The position numbers were made by a program, and so were the translations under genes. DNA of 13,024 nucleotides, from the NCBI GenBank assembly GCA_021813335.1, contig JAKALC010000015.1:1-13024 (forward strand). Direction: 5' to 3'. Origin of the DNA: a bacterium. GTDB taxonomy: Bacteria; Patescibacteriota; Minisyncoccia; Phycocordibacterales; SBAW01. A model generated the notes under the pieces. That model ran no database searches, had not been told where the DNA came from, and was given only the letters and a program-made list of their open reading frames with translations. Positions within the stretch are counted from its first letter, which is position 1. Each line of letters starts with the position of its first letter. Positions 1 to 5,814 of the stretch are shown here, piece by piece.

Positions 1-262
1 TGATTTCCTCGCCGTCGCTCGGAAATCTCCGCGACCCCGCCTCGCGGTTTCGCCTGCTGGCGAAACATCGCTGCGGCCGTCCACACGCAAAGAAAAGCAA
101 AGCAGTTTGCTTTTCTTTAGCGCTTCGGTCACGGATGATTTCCTCGCCGTCGCTCGGAAATCTCCGCGACCCCGCCTCGCGGTTTCGCCTGCTGGCGAAA
201 CATCGCTGCGGCCGTCCACACGCAAAGAAAAGCAAAGCAGTTTGCTTTTCTTTAGCGCTTCG
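1..262. repeat. 135-bp tandem repeat, two visible copies, hairpin-rich
   Basis: Bases 1-127 and 136-262 are identical and are separated by 8 bases (128-135), giving a period of 135. The first copy starts at the window edge, so the array may continue outside. Each unit contains four perfect inverted repeats. In copy 1 they are 2-8/21-27 (GATTTCC/GGAAATC), 29-34/42-47 (CCGCGA/TCGCGG), 48-54/59-65 (TTTCGCC/GGCGAAA) and 89-101/106-118 (13-bp stem, 4-base loop). Add 135 for copy 2. The rpsI end of copy 2 covers the last three rpsI codons and the stop codon. All of this is seen directly. Whether it is a dispersed element, a local duplication or an assembly artefact cannot be decided from here. Confidence 0.95.
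224..253 (-). terminator. Intrinsic terminator of the ribosomal operon, overlapping the rpsI stop
   Basis: A perfect 13-bp stem (224-236 with 241-253) has a 4-base loop. Read on the minus strand it begins inside the rpsI TAA stop and its 3' arm is the T-rich TTTGCTTTTCTTT, so stem and U-tract are the same sequence. The stem is AT-rich rather than GC-rich, which is unusual for a strong terminator, but length and position fit. An identical hairpin sits at 89-118 in the other repeat copy, which would give two terminators in series. Confidence 0.7.
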
Positions 263-662
263 ACCACTGCGGGGCTTTGCGGGCCTTCTTGAGGCCGTAC
301 TTGCGGCGCTCTTTCGCGCGAGGGTCGCGCTTCAGGAAGCCGTGCTTCTTGAGTTCGTCGCGCAGCTCCGCATTGTAAGCAACGAGTGCGCGGGAGATGG
401 CGTGGCGCGTCGCGTCCGCCTGGCCCGTTATGCCGCCGCCCGTTACGCGAACCGAGACCATAAACGGCGTCGGGAGCGAAACCTTGAGGAAGGGCTCAAG
501 CGCGGTCGTGCGGAGCGCCTCGAGCGGGAAATAGCTCTCGAGCTCCTTGCCGTTGATCGTGACTTTCGTCGAGGACGACGGCGTCAGGCGCGCGCGGGCG
601 GTCGCCGTTTTGCGGCGGCCGACGGCTTCGATATATTTTTCCGATGCGGTCTTGGTGGCCAT
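252..662 (-). CDS. rpsI: Small ribosomal subunit protein uS9
   Basis: The gene encodes uS9 of the 30S subunit, whose basic C-terminal tail reaches the P-site tRNA. The 136-residue product shows the family features: YIEAVGRRKTATARARL near the N-terminus, a central VRVTGGGITGQADATRHAISRAL segment (only key parts quoted) and the conserved SKR terminus. Length is close to the usual 130 residues. It begins 7 bases after the uL13 stop, the standard rplM-rpsI pairing, and is the last gene of the operon. No Shine-Dalgarno sequence precedes the ATG. The last three codons and the stop lie inside the 135-bp tandem repeat, so the 3' end is shared with a repeated element. Confidence 0.97.
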   Translation of the reverse strand: MATKTASEKYIEAVGRRKTATARARLTPSSSTKVTINGKELESYFPLEALRTTALEPFLKVSLPTPFMVSVRVTGGGITGQADATRHAISRALVAYNAELRDELKKHGFLKRDPRAKERRKYGLKKARKAPQWSKR

Positions 663-669
663 ATGAAAG

Positions 670-1011
670 TTAGTCGGTTATGGTGAGCATTTTGAGGCGG
701 CGGTCCTGGAGGCGGTTCTTCGGAAGCATTCCGCGGACGGCGCGGCGGATAGCTTCTGCGTGGCCGCGGCGCGCGACGAGCATATCGTAGCGCTCCGTCT
801 TGAGGCCTCCCGGGTAGCCGGAATAGCGGACGTACTCCTTCGCCTTCTCCTTCGTGCCCGAGATGCGGACCTTCGAGGCGTTCACGACGGTCACGCCGTC
901 CTGTGCGACGACGTTCTTCGCGAACGAGGCCGCGTGTTTGCCGAGCAGGGCTTTCGCCGCTGCCGAAGCAACGCGTCCCAGGGTCTTGTCTTGTGCATCG
1001 ATGGTTATCAT
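670..1011 (-). CDS. rplM: Large ribosomal subunit protein uL13
   Basis: The gene encodes uL13, an early-assembling 50S protein. The family is recognisable from KTLGRVASAAAKALLGKH, the VVNASKV strand, the SGYPGGLK loop and AVRGMLPKNRL. At 113 residues it is shorter than the roughly 142 residues of E. coli uL13. It lacks most of the N-terminal extension and ends soon after the RRLKML helix that matches FRKLKVY. The ATG at 1011 is the first usable start after the bL17 stop at 1040. No Shine-Dalgarno sequence is visible. The short form looks natural rather than broken, because all core motifs are present and the downstream rpsI is intact. Confidence 0.95.
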   Translation of the reverse strand: MITIDAQDKTLGRVASAAAKALLGKHAASFAKNVVAQDGVTVVNASKVRISGTKEKAKEYVRYSGYPGGLKTERYDMLVARRGHAEAIRRAVRGMLPKNRLQDRRLKMLTITD

Positions 1012-1039
1012 AGCGATATAGTCCGCGAACAGGGGCAGC

Positions 1040-1393
1040 TTACTCTAAAAATCGGATCGCCGCCATAGGGCTGCCGTCGCTCTTGCGGCGGGCGAGCTTC
1101 ACGATGCGGAGGTATCCGCCTTGGCGTTCGGCGAATTTCTTCGCCACGAGCTCGACTTTCTTCGCCACCTTCTCGTCGCCGCCCAGGCGCGAGATAAGGA
1201 GCCGGCGGTTCGCGAGCGTCGGATTTTTGCCGCGCGTGATGAGCCGCTCGACGAGCGGGCGGATCTCTTTGGCGCGGGCTTCGGTCGTCGTGATGCCGCC
1301 CTTCAGGATAAGGGAGCGCGTGAGGGAGCGAAGCAGTGCCTTGCGCGGCCCCTCTTCCCGCCCGAATTTGCGATTGGTGTTGTGGTGGCGCAT
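1040..1393 (-). CDS. rplQ: Large ribosomal subunit protein bL17
   Basis: The gene encodes bL17, a bacterial-specific protein near the 50S polypeptide exit. The start MRHHNTNRKFGRE is close to the typical MRHRKxGRKLGR opening, followed by RKALLRSLTRSLILKGGITTTEARAKEIRPLVERLIT (quoted in part by its conserved residues), which is diagnostic of the family. The 117-residue length is normal. It starts 7 bases after the rpoA stop, preserving the rpoA-rplQ order of the bacterial alpha operon. No Shine-Dalgarno sequence precedes it, and the short gap suggests translational coupling to rpoA. Confidence 0.97.
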   Translation of the reverse strand: MRHHNTNRKFGREEGPRKALLRSLTRSLILKGGITTTEARAKEIRPLVERLITRGKNPTLANRRLLISRLGGDEKVAKKVELVAKKFAERQGGYLRIVKLARRKSDGSPMAAIRFLE

Positions 1394-1400
1394 AACGGTA

Positions 1401-2369
1401 TTACTTCAAGGTGATGCCGAAGTTCGAGAGCGCGCGCTTGATCTCCTGGACCGACTTGGGTCCCAGCCCCTCTATCTCGAGGAGGTCTTTCTCTTTCTTG
1501 CGCGCGAGGCCTCCCACCGTGCGGATGTTGGCGCCGCCGAGGGCGTTCACCGTGCGGGGCGAGAGTTCAAGGTCTTCGATGCGGGTCTTGAGAACCTCGG
1601 TATTCTCCGGAGCTCCTTCCGAAGCCGCCGCGGCGCCCATATCCTCGCCCCCCTCGGCCGCTGCGGGAAGTTCTTCTTCCTGCCAGCCGACGATGGCCTT
1701 GAGCTGGGTGATGAGGATCTCGATGGCCTGTTCGAGCGCGCGCTTCGGCGAAAGCGAACCGTCGGTCTCTATGGAGATGCGCAGGCGGTTGAAGTCGGTG
1801 CGGTCGCCGACGCGCATATTCTCGACCTCGTAGTTCACGCGGCGGATGGGCGAGAAGATGGCGTCGACGCTTATTTCGCCGATCTCAACGCGTTCCTTCT
1901 TGAGCGCTTCGCGGGCGACATAGCCCAAACCGTGCTCGATGCGGAGTTCGGCGTCGATCGACGAGCCCTTCTCGGTGAGCTCGCAGATGTACGAGTCGGG
2001 ATTGAGGAGGCGGACCTGTCCGGGAAGCGTAAGGTCGGCGCCGGTCACTTTTTTCTGGCCTTTCGCGGAGAGACGGACGGTCTGCGGCTCCTGCGTCAGC
2101 ATCTCGAAGCGGAGCTTCTTGAGGTTGAGGAGAACGGTGATGACGTCTTCGCGGATGCCTTCCGTCGTCGAAAACTCGTGCGCGACACCTTCGATCTTGA
2201 CGCCGGTGATGGCGGCGCCGGGGAGCGAAGAGAGAATGATGCGGCGCAGCGAATTGCCGAGCGTGTGGCCGTAGCCCGGGTAGAGCCCGTCTATCTCATA
2301 CACGCCCTCGAAGTCCTTTTCGGAGACGACCCGCGGCTTCGTCGGAAGCACGATCGAATATTCCATCAT
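1401..2369 (-). CDS. rpoA: DNA-directed RNA polymerase subunit alpha
   Basis: This is the alpha subunit, whose N-terminal domain dimerises to nucleate polymerase assembly and whose C-terminal domain contacts UP elements and regulators. From the ATG at 2369 it has 322 residues. The N-terminal domain (about 1-230) includes GYGHTLGNSLRRILLSS-like and PGAAITGVKIEGVAHEFST segments. An acidic, alanine-rich linker (about 230-260) follows. The C-terminal domain (about 262-322) carries ELSPRTVNAL, with the Arg equivalent to the DNA-contacting Arg265 of E. coli, and the IEGLGPKSVQEIK helix-hairpin-helix. A second ATG follows directly at 2366, and an in-frame TTG lies at 2375. The 47-base AT-rich gap from rpsD contains no clear Shine-Dalgarno sequence. 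Confidence 0.97.
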   Translation of the reverse strand: MMEYSIVLPTKPRVVSEKDFEGVYEIDGLYPGYGHTLGNSLRRIILSSLPGAAITGVKIEGVAHEFSTTEGIREDVITVLLNLKKLRFEMLTQEPQTVRLSAKGQKKVTGADLTLPGQVRLLNPDSYICELTEKGSSIDAELRIEHGLGYVAREALKKERVEIGEISVDAIFSPIRRVNYEVENMRVGDRTDFNRLRISIETDGSLSPKRALEQAIEILITQLKAIVGWQEEELPAAAEGGEDMGAAAASEGAPENTEVLKTRIEDLELSPRTVNALGGANIRTVGGLARKKEKDLLEIEGLGPKSVQEIKRALSNFGITLK

Positions 2370-2416
2370 ACGCAATACTAAAAATTAGATAACAAAATGA
2401 TAATCCGAACCTCGCC

Positions 2417-3031
2417 TTAGCGGCTGTAAAATTGGATGATGACCGCGGGATCGAAGGCCACTTCCGAAACGGCGACGGAAGGCGCGCCAACCAGAGCGGC
2501 GGCGAATCCTCCGTTCTCGACCTTCAGCCACTCGGGGGTCTTGTGTTCAAGGGCCTTTTCGGCGCGGCCGGCGAAAAGCGGGCTCGTGCGGCTCTCCTCG
2601 CGGACGGCGACCGTCTCCCCCTTCTTCACTTCATAGGACGGGATGGTCATCCGGCGGCCGTTCACCGTGACGTGGCCGTGGGAGACGAGCTGGCGGGCGG
2701 CGCGGCGCGTCGTCACGAATCCTGCGCGCCATACGATATTGTCGAGGCGCGACTCGAGGCGGGAAAGGAGTTCTCCCGCGACGTTCGCGCCGTGGCCCTC
2801 CATCGCTTCTTTCGCGTAGCGCGAGAACTGGCGCTCGGAAAGCCCGTAGGTGAAGCGCGCCTTCTGTTTTTCGAGAAGCTGCGCGCCGAAGTCGCTGCCG
2901 CCGCGCGCGCCCGAGCGGGAGACCTTGCGCGGCGAACGAGCCTCGGCGATCTGGTACGCCTTCGTCTGGCACTTCTCGAACACCGAGGCGCCCAAACGTT
3001 TGCAGATCTTATATTTCGGTCCGACTTTCAT
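2417..3031 (-). CDS. rpsD: Small ribosomal subunit protein uS4
   Basis: The gene encodes uS4, a primary 16S rRNA-binding protein and, in other bacteria, the autoregulator of the alpha operon. The 204-residue product opens MKVGPKYKICKRLG and carries the S4 RNA-binding domain at about 91-145 (SRLDNIVWRAGF, ARQLVSHGHVTVNGRR, PSYEVKKGE) and a conserved C-terminal helix ending near VIIQFYSR. The frame is open upstream through rpsK, but the ATG at 3031 gives the family N-terminus and clears the uS11 stop by 19 bases. Those 19 bases are AT-rich with no Shine-Dalgarno sequence. Confidence 0.97.
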   Translation of the reverse strand: MKVGPKYKICKRLGASVFEKCQTKAYQIAEARSPRKVSRSGARGGSDFGAQLLEKQKARFTYGLSERQFSRYAKEAMEGHGANVAGELLSRLESRLDNIVWRAGFVTTRRAARQLVSHGHVTVNGRRMTIPSYEVKKGETVAVREESRTSPLFAGRAEKALEHKTPEWLKVENGGFAAALVGAPSVAVSEVAFDPAVIIQFYSR

Positions 3032-3050
3032 AGTAAAAAAATAAGCGTGA

Positions 3051-3482
3051 TTATATGCGGCGGGGCTTCGGCGGGCGCGGGCCGTTGTGCGGAACCGGCG
3101 TCGCATCCTTGATGCCGATGATATGGATACCCTTTCCGGTAAACGCGCGGATGGCCGATTCGCGGCCCGCGCCGACGCCCGAAACGACCACGGAAACGTC
3201 GCGGACGCCCATCGCCGCGGCCTTTTCGCCGATGAGTTCGCCCGCTTTCGCGGCCGCGAACGGCGTGCCTTTCTTGGCGCCGGAGAAACCGAGGCTGCCG
3301 CTCGAGGTCCAAAGGACGACGTTGCCCGAAGCATCCGCGAGCGAAACTTTGGTGTTGTTGTACGTCGCTTCGACGTTGAGGATGCCGGTGTCGAGCTTGC
3401 GCTTCGGCGCGCGCGCGGCGGTGCCGCGGGCCGCTCCGCCCGCCGCTTCATCCCCCTTTTTGACTATGCGTTTCTTACCCAT
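3051..3482 (-). CDS. rpsK: Small ribosomal subunit protein uS11
   Basis: The gene encodes uS11 of the 30S platform. The 143-residue product has a basic, Ala/Gly-rich N-terminal extension of about 30 residues (E. coli uS11 has 129). The core follows: GILNVEATYNNTKVSLADASGN, SSGSLGFSGAKKGTPFAA and GRESAIRAF, quoted by conserved parts, ending PHNGPRPPKPRRI. The usual ending is PHNGCRPPKKRRV, so a Cys-to-Pro change is seen in the last loop. The ATG at 3482 follows a 139-base gap after rpsM that holds a promoter-like sequence, so this gene may head its own transcript as well as being read from infA. Confidence 0.97.
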   Translation of the reverse strand: MGKKRIVKKGDEAAGGAARGTAARAPKRKLDTGILNVEATYNNTKVSLADASGNVVLWTSSGSLGFSGAKKGTPFAAAKAGELIGEKAAAMGVRDVSVVVSGVGAGRESAIRAFTGKGIHIIGIKDATPVPHNGPRPPKPRRI

Positions 3483-3544
3483 AATTCAGTATCGTGCTCC
3501 CGTTATGCAAAATAAAACCCTTCCCGCCGAAGCAGTATGACAGA

Positions 3545-3573
3545 AATATACCCTGTTTTGTTGTTGTTGTCCA
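3545..3573 (-). promoter_or_regulatory. Candidate internal promoter upstream of rpsK
   Basis: Reading the minus strand, TGGACA (3573-3568) is followed by exactly 17 bases and TATATT (3550-3545). Each hexamer matches the sigma-70 consensus at 5 of 6 positions. The predicted start, about 7 bases past the -10, is near 3538 and gives a leader of roughly 56 bases before the rpsK ATG. It lies in the only long gap (3483-3621, 139 bases) within the ribosomal operon. An AAC-rich run fills the spacer. The call rests on sequence match only. Confidence 0.6.
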
Positions 3574-3621
3574 TCTTGTTCGTACCTGGTGGGAATGTCC
3601 GGCTTTTCTTCTGTGTTCGGG

Positions 3622-4002
3622 CTATGTCTTCTCGACCTTGCGGCGGCCGGAACCCATAGTCTTTCTGACGTTGCCGCGGACGGTGCGGGAATTGGTCTTG
3701 GTGCGCTGGCCGCGGGCCGGCAGGCGCTTCGTATGGCGCGAACCGCGATAGCTGCCGATATCCTTGAGGCGCTTGATGTTGCCCGAGATCGTGCGTTTGA
3801 GATCGCCCTCGATCTCATACTGCTCGACGGCGCGGCGGACGTCATTCTCCTGCTCCGGCGTGAGGTCCGCGGTCTTCATCGCTGGGTCGAGCTTCGCCTG
3901 CGCGCAGATGACCTTCGCGCGCGAGAGGCCGATGCCGTAAATGGCCGTGAGAGAATACGCGAGGCGTTTTTCGTTCGGAAGCGTGATGCCGGCGATGCGC
4001 AT
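3622..4002 (-). CDS. rpsM: Small ribosomal subunit protein uS13
   Basis: The gene encodes uS13 of the 30S head, which contacts uL5 in an intersubunit bridge and reaches P-site tRNA with its basic tail. The 126-residue product opens MRIAGITLPNEKRLAYSLT and has the IYGIGLSRA helix-hairpin-helix, DIGSYRGSRHTKRLPARGQRTK, and a basic C-terminus ending RRKVEKT. Length is close to normal. It follows bL36 by 26 AT-rich bases without a Shine-Dalgarno sequence. The infA-rpmJ-rpsM-rpsK-rpsD-rpoA-rplQ order is the conserved bacterial one. Confidence 0.97.
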   Translation of the reverse strand: MRIAGITLPNEKRLAYSLTAIYGIGLSRAKVICAQAKLDPAMKTADLTPEQENDVRRAVEQYEIEGDLKRTISGNIKRLKDIGSYRGSRHTKRLPARGQRTKTNSRTVRGNVRKTMGSGRRKVEKT

Positions 4003-4028
4003 AAAATTTTTAACTGTTTACAATATAA

Positions 4029-4142
4029 CTAGCCCTGGCGCTGCTTGTGCCGCGGATTGGCGCAGATGACGTACACGCGCCCTTTGCGGCGCACCATCTT
4101 GCAGCTGACACAGCGTTTCTTTATCGAAGCTTTGACTTTCAT
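4029..4142 (-). CDS. rpmJ: Large ribosomal subunit protein bL36 (zinc-binding type)
   Basis: I translated this 37-codon frame by hand. It starts MKVKASIKKRCVSCKMVRRK and ends CANPRHKQRQG with a TAG stop. This is the compact bL36 with its Cys3-His zinc site intact: Cys11, Cys14, Cys27 and His32. It belongs to the 50S subunit near the central protuberance and factor-binding region. The position between infA and rpsM matches the usual bacterial order. It lies 52 bases after the infA stop and 26 before rpsM. No Shine-Dalgarno sequence is seen. Confidence 0.96.
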   Translation of the reverse strand: MKVKASIKKRCVSCKMVRRKGRVYVICANPRHKQRQG

Positions 4143-4194
4143 ACCAAAATACGGCGAGGGCCGGAACTTTGCGTTCAGCCGCTCTTTTTCTGCT

Positions 4195-4404
4195 CTACAG
4201 TCTGCGTACTATCTTCGCCTTGCCGCCGTACGGATCGAGCTGCAAGAGCACTTTGTCGCCGACCAGGATGCGGATGCGGTGCAGGCGCATTTTCCCGGCG
4301 AGGAATGCAAGCACGCGCTCTCCCGACTGAAGATCCACTCGGAAAAGCGTATTGGGCAGGGCTTCCGCCACCACCCCTTGCACTGGTTCTTGTTTGTTCT
4401 CCAT
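4195..4404 (-). CDS. infA: Translation initiation factor IF-1
   Basis: IF-1 occupies the ribosomal A site during 30S initiation-complex assembly. The product of 69 residues, from the ATG at 4404, is a single S1/OB-fold domain: VQGVVAEALPNTLFRVDL, GERVLAFLAGKMRLHRIRIL, and VGDKVLLQLDPYGGKAKIVRR, shown by its conserved blocks. This matches IF-1 along its whole length. A GTG lies immediately before the ATG (4407) and would add one residue. It is the first gene of the ribosomal operon and follows a strong promoter by a short leader. The AGG of a weak ribosome-binding site is very close to the start. Confidence 0.95.
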   Translation of the reverse strand: MENKQEPVQGVVAEALPNTLFRVDLQSGERVLAFLAGKMRLHRIRILVGDKVLLQLDPYGGKAKIVRRL

Positions 4405-4425
4405 CACCCTAGGCTAACGCGGCAC

Positions 4426-4454
4426 ATCATAGCAGACGGGCCTTTTCCCGTCAA
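4426..4454 (-). promoter_or_regulatory. Promoter of the infA-rpsI operon
   Basis: On the minus strand TTGACG (4454-4449) and TATGAT (4431-4426) are separated by 17 bases. Both hexamers match the sigma-70 consensus at 5 of 6 positions. The predicted start is near 4419, leaving a leader of about 15 bases before infA. The promoter occupies the 63-base gap after the membrane-protein gene, so the ribosomal operon does not need read-through from upstream. Confidence 0.75.
4435..4452. repeat. Perfect inverted repeat inside the infA promoter spacer
   Basis: GACGGG (4435-4440) and CCCGTC (4447-4452) form a 6-bp perfect inverted repeat with a 6-base centre. It runs from the last bases of the -35 box across most of the 17-base spacer of the infA promoter. 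As RNA on the minus strand it would be a hairpin with no U-tract after it, so it is not a convincing terminator for the upstream gene. An operator for a dimeric repressor, or chance, are the alternatives. Confidence 0.6.
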
Positions 4455-4467
4455 TGTTTTTTGTCCT

Positions 4468-5742
4468 TTAATTACCGTCCTCGATGGTCACTCGGATATC
4501 CGCCGGGTTCGACGGGAAGGAAGACTCCCAGAACGGGCGGAGCGACGCGGTCGCCCGGGCGATAGCCGGAGCGAAACCGCGGATGACCTCCTCGAAGCTC
4601 GATCTCGGCTTGCCGGCGAGGCCGCTCGTGAGCTGGTTTTCGTCGAACTGCCACACGATGGACGACGCGTTTGAGACGACGAGGGGCAGCGAGCGCGCCG
4701 CGGCCGTATACGGCGTTCCGGTGGCGAGGGAGAAGGATACCTTCGAGGGGTCGGCGAAATTGACCGCCGCGCCGTCGTAACCCTGCACCTGGCTCTTGGC
4801 CGCGGCATTCGCCGCATCGCTCAAACGGATGATGGCGACCGTCGCGGTCGCTTGGAGGCCGAGCGAGGCGGTATTGTTTCCGGCGTCGGTGTTAGAAAGA
4901 GCGCCGTACTGATAGGTCAGGGTTCCTCCTATGGGCGCGAAGCCGTCCGGCACGCGCGCCGTCGCCATTCCCGGAAGCGACGCCATAAGCTCCTGCCGCA
5001 TCTGCCCCTCGGCGTTCTGGAGGTCGACGGGCGAAACGGCCGGCCGCAGGCCCGATGCGCCGCCCATAATCGAGTCCGTCGTGGCATAGAACTTGCTGTA
5101 GCGCGAGGTGCCGATGAATCCCGGAATGGTGAAGCGCATCGATGAAGAGATGTTGTAGTCGGGCCCCGGCTTGTCGGCGTACGCCAAGGCCTGGACGCTG
5201 CCGGGCGTAAGGGTGCCGTTCGCCGCTTTCTTCATCCCCGGCACGGTCACTTCGGTATGAATGCGGTATATCTTGGCGGTCGTCGCTTGGAAGCGCGTGT
5301 TGGCGATGAGCCGCTGCGGCGAGGTGCTGTAGGCATTGTAAATGGTGATGGTCCCCTCCGCGGCCGTATCCGACTGGACCATACCGCTCGCCTGCGCCGT
5401 CCGCTTCGCGGAGCCGCCGACGGAAAGAAGCTGGTATGACAAGGAGCCCACCGGAGCGTCGAGGGCGGCTTGCAGCGAAAGGGGCGGTGTGATGCTGGCG
5501 CGTCGCGGGAAGACCGTTATGGTCGCTCCGGCGAAGAAGTTCGCGATGAGGAGGCCGAGCACGACGCACGCTGCGACGATGCCGGCCGCCATAAGCCAGA
5601 AGGAACGCGTGCTTCTGCCGGTGCCTCCCTGAGAAGGGGCGCGGCGTTCCGCAGGCGGGGCCTGCCGCCGGTTCGCCGGCAGCGAAATGGAGCGGATCGA
5701 GCGCTGCGGTTCCCCTTCCGATCGAGGATGGACGTCTTTCAT
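4468..5742 (-). CDS. Single-pass membrane protein, baseplate-J-like extracytoplasmic region
   Basis: This is a 424-residue protein from the ATG at 5742. The cytoplasmic N-terminus (1-47) is basic and Pro/Ser/Arg-rich. One membrane segment lies at about 48-72 (FWLMAAGIVAACVVLGLLIANFF), and the rest should be outside, by topology inference. The region at about 127-215, with EGTITIYNAYSTSPQRLIANTRF-type strands (quoted in part), a PGM loop, KPGPDYNI and FTIPGF, resembles the baseplate-J/gp47-like proteins often annotated in Parcubacteria genomes. That assignment is from memory of the family and not proven. The C-terminal half (about 240-424) is Ala/Ser/Thr-rich and I do not recognise it. An in-frame GTG at 5760, preceded by a GAGGGAAG stretch, is an alternative start. 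It is paired with the upstream actin-like gene, suggesting an envelope or pilus-like complex. Its function is unknown. Confidence 0.8.
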   Translation of the reverse strand: MKDVHPRSEGEPQRSIRSISLPANRRQAPPAERRAPSQGGTGRSTRSFWLMAAGIVAACVVLGLLIANFFAGATITVFPRRASITPPLSLQAALDAPVGSLSYQLLSVGGSAKRTAQASGMVQSDTAAEGTITIYNAYSTSPQRLIANTRFQATTAKIYRIHTEVTVPGMKKAANGTLTPGSVQALAYADKPGPDYNISSSMRFTIPGFIGTSRYSKFYATTDSIMGGASGLRPAVSPVDLQNAEGQMRQELMASLPGMATARVPDGFAPIGGTLTYQYGALSNTDAGNNTASLGLQATATVAIIRLSDAANAAAKSQVQGYDGAAVNFADPSKVSFSLATGTPYTAAARSLPLVVSNASSIVWQFDENQLTSGLAGKPRSSFEEVIRGFAPAIARATASLRPFWESSFPSNPADIRVTIEDGN

Positions 5743-5814
5743 AGTGATTGTAGTGTACACCTTCCCTCGCCCCCTCTCTAGCCGTCTCCCGGGCTCTCTA
5801 TGTGGGTAAGCCGT

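Noticed and set aside
1..262. CRISPR array or tRNA cluster as the explanation of the repeats
   Set aside because: The repeated unit is 127 bp with an 8-base separator, far from the 25-40 bp repeat and unique spacer pattern of CRISPR, and no tRNA fold or conserved TTC loop is seen.
1083..2381. 432-codon plus-strand frame opposite rplQ and rpoA
   Set aside because: It covers two certain housekeeping genes on the other strand and has no family features; it is a shadow of GC-rich codon use.
2370..2416. Possible promoter in the AT-rich gap before rpoA (TTATCA, 17 bases, TAGTAT)
   Set aside because: Only 4 of 6 matches in each hexamer; in such AT-rich sequence this is expected by chance.
3032..3451. 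Upstream extension of the uS4 frame to 344 codons
   Set aside because: The extension runs antisense-free but out of frame across rpsK and is Ser/Arg/Ala low complexity; the uS4 family N-terminus MKVGPKYKICKRLG begins at 3031.
3503..3574. 23-codon minus-strand frame starting MDNNNKTGY in the rpsM-rpsK gap
   Set aside because: Its ATG overlaps the -35 of the candidate promoter, it has no ribosome-binding site, and the length is within chance; it would not even be on the internal transcript.
4435..4465. Plus-strand terminator (GACGGG hairpin followed by a T run)
   Set aside because: No plus-strand transcript needs it, and the T run is offset four bases from the stem; the location inside a minus-strand promoter is the better explanation.
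5743..5757. TACACT/TACAAT just before the membrane-protein ATG as a leaderless promoter
   Set aside because: Spacing to the ATG (4 bases for TACAAT, 9 for TACACT) fits less well than at 6978, there is no -35 or TGn, and the bases would be coding if the GTG at 5760 is the start.
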